This document shows positions 39,360-46,528 of a stretch of 46,528 bases of DNA, piece after piece. Location of the stretch: NCBI GenBank assembly GCA_022969215.1, contig JALJPA010000009.1:1-46528 (forward strand). The letters run 5' to 3'. Below the pieces are notes generated by a model. It worked only from the letters and a program-made list of their open reading frames with translations, was not told where the DNA came from and ran no database searches. Numbering within the stretch: the stretch's first letter is position 1; every line of letters starts with the position of its first letter. Source of the DNA: Colwellia sp. (GTDB lineage: Bacteria; Pseudomonadota; Gammaproteobacteria; Enterobacterales; Alteromonadaceae). Made by a program: the position numbers and the translations under genes.

Positions 39360-40283
39360 ATGATATTCCCTTTTGAGCATTTTTATAAAAGCTTTTTGCG
39401 CAGCTATGGCCAAGTTATGTTGCAAGGAAACGCTATCACTGGCTTGTTATTCTTGCTTGGTATTGCTTTAAACTCTCTTACTATGTTGTTGGGCAGCATA
39501 TTGGCAATAATATCAGCTTTCGCTGTGGCAAAATTATGTCGATATGATGTCAACGCTGTGCAGCAAGGCCTATATGCTTTTAATGCGGCACTTGTGGGTG
39601 TAGCAGTCTTTTATTTTCTACCAGTTAGTCTTATCTCTCTATTTTTTGTTATTGTTGGCGGCGCTTTTTCAACGGCGTTAATGCACTTTATGATGACCAG
39701 AATGGCAAATATTCCTGCTTTTACCACGCCATTTATTCTGTCTACCTGGTTGATATTGTTATTCATTAATTATGCTGAATTGAACACTGTAGTTGGCAGT
39801 GTAGTTAGTAGTACTCTTGATATGGGCGATGACGTAGGCATTAATACCGCGACAGTTGCAGGTTATTTTCAGGCGAGTATGCGCGGTGTCGGTCAAGTTA
39901 TGCTGCAAGAATACTGGTTATCAGGTGTGTTTTTTCTCTGTGCATTATTTGTTAATTCTCGAAAGTCGGCCGCTTGGGCGTTTATTGGTTCGACAGTAGG
40001 CATGTTGATTGCTATCGGCTTTAGCTTTCCTCAAGATAAAGTCATTATGGGGCTTTATGGCTTTAATAGCTGCCTAGTCGCTATCGCACTGGCCGGTCGC
40101 TATCCAAATAAACCATGGTTGACCATGCTTGCTATTGTGCTTGCTGTTTTACTTACCCGGGCATTCGAATTGATAAACATACCAGCACTAACCGCGCCTT
40201 TTGTTATAACCACTTTACTGGTTATAACCTTAGTAAAAATACAAACTTGTTATGTTAAGAAATTAAATACCAAACCCGCTTAG
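39360..40283 (+). CDS. Urea transporter
   Basis: Polytopic with internal duplication: GQVMLQGNAITGLLFLLGI / GQVMLQEYWLSGVFFLCAL. Confidence 0.88.
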   Translation: MIFPFEHFYKSFLRSYGQVMLQGNAITGLLFLLGIALNSLTMLLGSILAIISAFAVAKLCRYDVNAVQQGLYAFNAALVGVAVFYFLPVSLISLFFVIVGGAFSTALMHFMMTRMANIPAFTTPFILSTWLILLFINYAELNTVVGSVVSSTLDMGDDVGINTATVAGYFQASMRGVGQVMLQEYWLSGVFFLCALFVNSRKSAAWAFIGSTVGMLIAIGFSFPQDKVIMGLYGFNSCLVAIALAGRYPNKPWLTMLAIVLAVLLTRAFELINIPALTAPFVITTLLVITLVKIQTCYVKKLNTKPA

Positions 40284-40495
40284 GCTAAGTCTTTTCCTTA
40301 CAGCGTATCTTTACTAACTACTCACTTTAACGCCAGCCATGCTAGCTTTAAGGTTAATTCTACCGAGCTTGCCAGACCTTTTACATCATTAGCTGTTAAT
40401 AGAGTAAAAAACGATATAAACAGGGATTAGCACACTTCAAATTGATACCTTGATTCCGTATGGTCTAGCCATGCATTATTAAAGGTTTCAAATTA

Positions 40496-41248
40496 ATGAT
40501 ACTTTCCCAAGCCAGTGCTAACGAGATTGACGATTATTACCTTATCTCTGCCGATAATAAAAATGGTGATATCTCATTAGACAATATCAGCGTTACCACG
40601 ACTCAATCGTCGGCTGTGGAGAAGACTTGACCAGCAAGTTGATGAAATTATTTTTACTGAGCAGGATACTGTTGAGTTAGAGGTGTTGGTTTATTCACAA
40701 ATATTTGTTATTTCTGGAATTAATGCTTAAATAGAATTGAGTATATAAAATGGCGAGTATGCTATTGCTTGCCAAGAGGATAACTATATCAACGAGAGAT
40801 TAAAGTAAATTCAGGTGATAGCTTATGTGTACGTCATATCAGTGCTAGTGGTTAGCAAGAGCAAGTGACGACAGTGGTTACTTTAGCTGAGCAAAATTTT
40901 TCTTTTTTCAGCATGACTAAAACTGAGCCAGTAGTCTCAGCAGAGCTAGTTATTACACCTGAGGCTGTTTCTCCTCCAGAGCCGGTGACAGAGTCGGTTA
41001 CAGAGCCAGTTTCAACACTCGAAGCCGTTTCTCCTCAAGAGTCGGTTACAGAGCCAATTACAACACCCGAAGCTCCTATTGCACCTGTGGCTGTAGAAGA
41101 GGAGATTAACACCGTAGATGAGCAGAAAATGAGTGCTGGCTCGATGATGTGGTTATTGTTCTTTGGCTTAGTCTTGCGGGGAAAAGTACTAAAACCGTAC
41201 TGCGGGAAGGATAGCCGCGCGATTACTGTGGTAAGTAAAGTCAGCTAA
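40496..41248 (+). pseudogene. Remnant of a secreted protein with GlyGly-CTERM-like tail
   Basis: Broken frames (MILSQASANEIDDYYLISADNKNGDISLDN...*), then Pro/Glu/Val repeats and MSAGSMMWLLFFGLVLRGK tail. Confidence 0.5.
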
Positions 41249-41315
41249 ATCCGCAATACAGCTTAGTTAAGCTAGCTAGAATCAGCTTAACTAAATAAAA
41301 TTAAGCTGAGCTAAT

Positions 41316-42182
41316 TTAAGCTAAGTTCAGTTGCAAGTTATCAATCAAACGCGCTTTACCGCAATGTGCTGCCGCTAAAATCACTAACTCAGTGTCATCT
41401 TCACTGGCTGGTTGCAATGTTTTTGCGTGGCAAATATGCAAGTAGTCAGTATGTAAACCGGCGTGATTTATTGCCTTGGCAGCTTGTTTTGCTAAGCCGA
41501 TAAAATCGATACTTTCTTGTTGAGCAAAGCCTGAACTAATTTGTTCGGCTAACCATGTTAAATTTTTATGTAGGGCCGGCGCGATCGCTATTTCTTCTGG
41601 CGTTAAATAACCATTACGAGAACTTAACGCTAAGCCACTTTCTTCTCTGCTAGTTACTACAGGCACTATGGTGATTGGCATCGATAAGTCTTCAACCATG
41701 GTTTGAATCACTTGTACTTGCTGGTAATCTTTTAAGCCAAAACAAGCGACATCAGGTTGAACTAGGTTGAATAGTTTACATACTACTGTGGCAACACCGC
41801 GAAAATGGCCAGGACGACTTTCGCCACAATATCCTTCCGAAACGTTTGGCACTTCAACAAAGCTTTGTTTAGACAGTCCTTTGGGGTAAATGATGTCAGG
41901 TGTTGGTGTAAATAATAAATCGGTACCTGCGTCAGTTAATTTTTGTTGATCATCATCCATAGTGCGCGGGTAACTAGCAATATCTTCATTGGCGCCAAAC
42001 TGCATTGGGTTGACAAAAATACTGGCGACAATTTTATCAGCATGTTTATGGGCTTCAGCCACTAACGAAATATGACCCGCATGCAAGTTACCCATAGTAG
42101 GAACAAAAGCTATGGTTAAACCTTGTTGACGCCATGCTTTTACTTGCGCACGTAATTCACTTATTTGACTGACTGTTTTCAT
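41316..42182 (-). CDS. panC: Pantothenate synthetase
   Basis: [12 protein letters not shown]; adjacent to panB. Confidence 0.97.
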   Translation of the reverse strand: MKTVSQISELRAQVKAWRQQGLTIAFVPTMGNLHAGHISLVAEAHKHADKIVASIFVNPMQFGANEDIASYPRTMDDDQQKLTDAGTDLLFTPTPDIIYPKGLSKQSFVEVPNVSEGYCGESRPGHFRGVATVVCKLFNLVQPDVACFGLKDYQQVQVIQTMVEDLSMPITIVPVVTSREESGLALSSRNGYLTPEEIAIAPALHKNLTWLAEQISSGFAQQESIDFIGLAKQAAKAINHAGLHTDYLHICHAKTLQPASEDDTELVILAAAHCGKARLIDNLQLNLA

Positions 42183-42290
42183 AAATTTATCTTGTCGTTA
42201 TTTATTAATAGTTATTTATTATTAGTAGTTTATTGATAGAACTTTATTGCACAGTTATTTAATCACTGGCTATCACTTTACCGGTAAGTG

Positions 42291-43085
42291 TTACTTAAAA
42301 ATATGCTCATCACCAGGGAAGTTACCTTGACTGACTTCACTGATATAAAGCTCAATTGCTTGTTTAATGTCACCGGTGTCTTTCAAGAAATTACGCGAAA
42401 ACTTCGGCATATAATTACAGGCAATGCCTAAGGCATCGTGCATTACTAAAATTTGTCCATCAGTATCTTTACCAGCGCCTATACCAATGGTTGGGATAGT
42501 AAGCGCTTTAGTGATGGCTTCACCTAAGCTCGCTGGAATACATTCAAGTACTAACAATTGCGCGCCAGCGGCTTCTAATGCTTTGGCATCAGCAATCATT
42601 TGCTCTGCTTTATCATTTTCACGGCCTTGAACTTTAAAGCCACCAAAAATATTAACGGATTGTGGTGTTAAACCTAAATGAGCGCAAACCGGAATACCGC
42701 GTTCAACTAAAGCTGAAATAGTGTCATTAAGCCAAGCACCACCTTCCATCTTAACCATGCTAGCACCGGCTTGCATTAATACTGCAGCATTGGTCAGTGC
42801 TTGCTCTTGCGTGGCATAACTCATAAAAGGCATATCGGCAATAACTAGTGCCTCTTCAACCCCACGTTTTACACAACGGGTATGATAGGCCATGTCTTCA
42901 ATGGAGACAGGTAGTGTGCTGTCTTCCCCTTGTAAAACCATGCCAAGCGAGTCACCAATTAAAATGGCGTGTATGCCTGCTTGATCAAATAGTTTGGCAA
43001 AACTGGCATCATAGGCGGTGATTGTTGATATCTTTTCACCTTGTTGTTTCATTTTTAGCAAGCTTGCGGTGGATATTTTAGCCAT
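42291..43085 (-). CDS. panB: Ketopantoate hydroxymethyltransferase
   Basis: [32 protein letters not shown]. Confidence 0.97.
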   Translation of the reverse strand: MAKISTASLLKMKQQGEKISTITAYDASFAKLFDQAGIHAILIGDSLGMVLQGEDSTLPVSIEDMAYHTRCVKRGVEEALVIADMPFMSYATQEQALTNAAVLMQAGASMVKMEGGAWLNDTISALVERGIPVCAHLGLTPQSVNIFGGFKVQGRENDKAEQMIADAKALEAAGAQLLVLECIPASLGEAITKALTIPTIGIGAGKDTDGQILVMHDALGIACNYMPKFSRNFLKDTGDIKQAIELYISEVSQGNFPGDEHIFK

Positions 43086-43222
43086 GATATTTCCGAATTT
43101 GTTAATTAGCTTATTAAGCTATTTGCTATAAGCGGTTAGTTCTAATTATTATAGTGCTAAGGATTGTATTGCTAATATCTAAGATTCCACTATTTATTAT
43201 TTAAATAGTTATTATTGCAATA

Positions 43223-43711
43223 TTATAATTTTACCATGCCATTGCTATTGATCTCATTGGCAAGAGCGTTGACTGAGGTGCCGTCTGGTAAATACAAATT
43301 AGTCGCAATCTCTGCAAGCGGTAACAAGACAAATTCACGTAGCTTCATACCGTAGTGAGGCACAGTTAAACGGGCATTGTCGATAGATTGATTACCATAT
43401 AATAAAATATCACAATCGAGAATGCGTGCGCCCCAGCGATTATCTTTTCGCACTCGACCGGCAGCATTCTCTATTGCTTGTAAGGCGTCTAACAATGCCA
43501 GTGCTGATAAGCTAGTTTCTATGGAAATTACCGCGTTGATATAGTCATCTTGATCTTGAGGACCCATAGGTTTACTCAAATATAGTGAAGATAATGCACA
43601 GACTCTACTGTTTTCAATATTGGCTATTGCTTTAGCTGCATTGCTTACCTGTAGCCTTGGCTTTGATAAATTGCTACCTAGTCCTATATAAACAATAGTG
43701 GTGGTTGGCAT
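43223..43711 (-). CDS. folK: HPPK (start likely 43711)
   Basis: VYIGLGSNLSKP; RWGARILDCDILLYG. Confidence 0.95.
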   Translation of the reverse strand: MPTTTIVYIGLGSNLSKPRLQVSNAAKAIANIENSRVCALSSLYLSKPMGPQDQDDYINAVISIETSLSALALLDALQAIENAAGRVRKDNRWGARILDCDILLYGNQSIDNARLTVPHYGMKLREFVLLPLAEIATNLYLPDGTSVNALANEINSNGMVKL

Positions 43712-43724
43712 CAGCTTGTTATCA

Positions 43725-45197
43725 CTATTCAGTCGGTTTGCTGTTGGGCTTACGGCGTCTTCTTGGCGCTTTACGTTTAGTACCTTGAGGTGATTGAACA
43801 CCCTTAATCATCTGAATACGGGCGTCATTTGTTACTTCTTGAAAGTCTGTCCACCACTGTGCTAATTCATTAAGTTCAGTTGTGCCTTCAATTTGTGCGC
43901 GTAATAACAAGAAGTCGTAACCGGCTCTAAATTTAAGGTGTTCGAATGTCTTAAAAGCTCGCTTACCTTCGCGTCGAGCTAATTTTTCTTGCAGGATCCA
44001 AATATCCTTAATAACCGCTTGAAAACGTTTAGGAATGGCAATACTGCGTTGCTGCTCTGGCATTATTTCATTCAAGGCGGCAAAGAATACATCTTGCGGA
44101 GTAAGTTGCGTGGTTACTTTAATTCGCTGAATATGCTTTTGTAATGGGTACCAAAGCAAGGCAGCAAATAAAAATGCTGGTGTGACCCTTTGATCGTTAT
44201 TGATGCGTTTGTCAGTATTTTCCATCGCCAATCTAATAAAAGGCAGCAAAAAATCTTGTTCTTCGGGTGCTTGGTTAAGTGCTTGCTCAACGGCTGGGAA
44301 GAAATAACCAAACAAGTTATAACTACGCAATTGTTCAAAGTTAGCCACCGCTTTACCGGCAATAAACATTTTCAAGAATTCTTCAAACAAACGAGCGGCA
44401 GGAATATTGGCCATTAACGAAGAAAGCTCTTTAATAGGTGCTTTAGTGTCATCACATATTTGCATATCGAGTTTAGTGGCAAAGCGAATCGCACGTAACA
44501 TACGTACCGGATCTTCACGGTAACGAGTTTCAGGATCGCCAATTAAGCGGATAACTTTATCATTTACATCTTGCACGCCATTGGCAAAATCATAAACTTT
44601 GAAGTCTTTGGTAGAGTAATAAAGCGCATTGATAGTGAAATCTCTACGCTCAGCATCTTCTTCAATGCTACCGTAGATGTTGTCACGCAACAACATGCCA
44701 TCTTCACTTTGCTTAGAGGTTTTCTTACAACTTTTATCTTGTTCAGAAGCATTGTCATGGTGGCCCCTAAAAGTAGCAACCTCAATTATTTCTCGACCAA
44801 AAACAATATGAGCTAAACGAAAGCGTCGGCCAATTAAGCGACAATTTCTAAACAATTCTTTAATTTCATCAGGTGTTGCGTTAGTAGCAATATCAAAATC
44901 TTTTGGCTCTAAGCCTAATAAAATATCACGAACACCACCACCAACAAGATAGGCATCAAAGCCACTTTTATTTAAGCGGTATAAAACTTTCAGTGCACTT
45001 GGGCTTAATAATTGACGGGAAACAGGGTGCTGATCTCGGGAGAAAACCAAGGGATTATCAAAGGATGCGGTAGCAATATTAGTTTTGTTACTGGCGCTTT
45101 TTTTTGCGTTCTTTTTAGGGGTCGTTTTTGCGATAGTTTTACTCTTTTTTCGAGAGAAAACTCTTTTGCATAAATTAATAACGCTTTTGATAGTCAC
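43725..45197 (-). CDS. pcnB: Poly(A) polymerase I
   Basis: AYLVGGGVRDILLGLEPKDFDIATNATP; folK-pcnB order; basic C-terminus. Confidence 0.96.
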   Translation of the reverse strand: MTIKSVINLCKRVFSRKKSKTIAKTTPKKNAKKSASNKTNIATASFDNPLVFSRDQHPVSRQLLSPSALKVLYRLNKSGFDAYLVGGGVRDILLGLEPKDFDIATNATPDEIKELFRNCRLIGRRFRLAHIVFGREIIEVATFRGHHDNASEQDKSCKKTSKQSEDGMLLRDNIYGSIEEDAERRDFTINALYYSTKDFKVYDFANGVQDVNDKVIRLIGDPETRYREDPVRMLRAIRFATKLDMQICDDTKAPIKELSSLMANIPAARLFEEFLKMFIAGKAVANFEQLRSYNLFGYFFPAVEQALNQAPEEQDFLLPFIRLAMENTDKRINNDQRVTPAFLFAALLWYPLQKHIQRIKVTTQLTPQDVFFAALNEIMPEQQRSIAIPKRFQAVIKDIWILQEKLARREGKRAFKTFEHLKFRAGYDFLLLRAQIEGTTELNELAQWWTDFQEVTNDARIQMIKGVQSPQGTKRKAPRRRRKPNSKPTE

Positions 45198-45399
45198 AGG
45201 CCTTTAAGACAGACATAAAATAGTGGCGCAATGATATAACAGTGCAGGGCAAAAGAGAATAACAGAGAGGGTAAATAGCATGAAAAAGCAGCTAAAGTGT
45301 GGTGAAGAAAGAAATGCGACAATGACTGCACGCTTTTCTTTCTCTAATCTTATCTAAAATAGGTATTAAGCGCTCAGATAATTTTGTACCTTGGTAGTG

Positions 45400-46092
45400 C
45401 TACCAAGGTAATGTTTCACCATTAGAGTGCTTAAATACCCCAGAATCAGCCATGGTTAAGTTATCCATTAAAGCTATTAATCGCTCTGCCGCGACATCGG
45501 CGCTGATATCACCATTGCTTAAAATGCCATCGTTATTGACCATCTCAGTTTGCACATAACCCGGATGATAAATACCAACAGCGATATTATCTGCACTAAG
45601 GTCTCTTGCTAATGAAACTGCGGCAATATTTAGTGCTGCTTTTGACATTCGGTAGCCGTATCTGCCACCAGAAGTATTGTCAGTGATGGAGCCCATTCTT
45701 GAGGTGATTAAGCCTATCTTGCTACCAGCAGATAAATTACCGAGTAAAGCGTGGCTCAAGCATAGTGGTGCCAGAGCATTAACATTAAATTGCTCGATTA
45801 TGGTCTGTTGATTTAAGTCGCTTAGTTGTTCATCTCGTAAAATACCGGCATTGTTGATCAATAAATCAATGTTAATACCACTAAGGGCAGAGACAGCATT
45901 ATCGATACCTGCTTGTGTGGCAATATCAACCTGCGCTACCACATTGACGCTAAGGGCATCTAATTGCGCAGAGCTGTGACGACACAGTGCATAAACGCTA
46001 TCGCCACGTTGTTGAAAAATTTTAGCCATGGCATAACCGATACCACGATTAGCGCCTGTAATTACAATAGTCTTTGCTGTGTTGGTAAACAT
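45400..46092 (-). CDS. Short-chain dehydrogenase/reductase
   Basis: ITGANRGIGYAMAK; YGYRMSKAALN. Confidence 0.92.
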   Translation of the reverse strand: MFTNTAKTIVITGANRGIGYAMAKIFQQRGDSVYALCRHSSAQLDALSVNVVAQVDIATQAGIDNAVSALSGINIDLLINNAGILRDEQLSDLNQQTIIEQFNVNALAPLCLSHALLGNLSAGSKIGLITSRMGSITDNTSGGRYGYRMSKAALNIAAVSLARDLSADNIAVGIYHPGYVQTEMVNNDGILSNGDISADVAAERLIALMDNLTMADSGVFKHSNGETLPW

Positions 46093-46199
46093 AATATTTC
46101 CTTTTATTTATGAATTTAGTTTTCAGTAGCTTAGTGCCAGTAGTGCAAAAACGCTTAGTTTTCAGTAACTTTTGTTAAGTAGTTATAGAGGTCAGATAG

Positions 46200-46528
46200 T
46201 TAATCAATGTTTATTTCAACCTTATTGGGTACACGGCTTCGTTGCCAATTTTTAATTGCCCATTGAATTATTTCTGCAACGCTCGCACCCGCTAACTCAG
46301 GCTCAGGTGATTGTCCCAAGAATGCTAGTGCGGCAATAAGTGCAGGTTGTGGCTTTTTATTATTAATGGCCGGTGCTTTATTTTGTTTACTCAGTTTATA
46401 TCCTTGGCGGGTTATTGCTAAGGGGATATGACCGTATTGCGGCGTGGTACAGGGTAAAAAACTAGCGTTTAAGGTTTGATAAAGTGTTAGTTGTCTGGCC
46501 GTGGGTTCAAGTAAGTCACAGCCTCGGA
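46200..46528 (-). CDS. gluQ: Glutamyl-Q tRNA(Asp) synthetase, C-terminal part, truncated by window end
   Basis: Minus-strand RGCDLLEPTARQLTLYQTLNASFLPCTTPQYGHIPLAITRQGYKLSKQNKAP...; next to pcnB. Confidence 0.88.
   Translation of the reverse strand, partial: RGCDLLEPTARQLTLYQTLNASFLPCTTPQYGHIPLAITRQGYKLSKQNKAPAINNKKPQPALIAALAFLGQSPEPELAGASVAEIIQWAIKNWQRSRVPNKVEINID

Noticed and set aside
1-46528. CRISPR array or retron/RT
   Set aside because: No regularly spaced repeats and no YxDD reverse-transcriptase ORF seen

Overview
Chromosomal segment of a low-GC gammaproteobacterium (gene content and order suggest Alteromonadales/Colwelliaceae; inference only). Conserved backbone on the left: dnaG, rpoD, an outer-membrane beta-barrel gene and a CAT-anticodon tRNA. 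Backbone on the right: alkaline phosphatase, GH19 chitinase, a split spermidine-synthase-like pair, upp, a YtoQ-like gene, urea transporter, panC/panB/folK/pcnB, an SDR and partial gluQ. Between them is a ~26.2 kb integrative element inserted in the 3' half of the tRNA gene. It is bounded by a perfect 55-bp direct repeat (4745-4799 and 30991-31045). It carries a P4-type tyrosine integrase, an AlpA-like HTH, a primase and SF3 helicase (apparently one gene broken by a frameshift), and a probable phage terminase small subunit without large terminase or capsid genes, so it looks like a phage-satellite-like island. Its cargo includes: (i) a promoterless-looking integron gene-cassette array without integron integrase (CALIN) at about 10.48-14.77 kb, with at least four recognisable attC sites and two copies of a 257-bp ORF-less unit; (ii) a DUF4297-type nuclease plus SMC/Rad50-like ATPase operon; (iii) a RES-domain protein; (iv) a 584-aa protein with a C-terminal carbon-nitrogen hydrolase (nitrilase) domain; (v) a secreted endonuclease I; (vi) an envelope-protein cluster. 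The nested CALIN-in-satellite and the standalone nitrilase-domain cargo gene are the most unusual signals. All family calls were made by eye from motifs; no searches were run.
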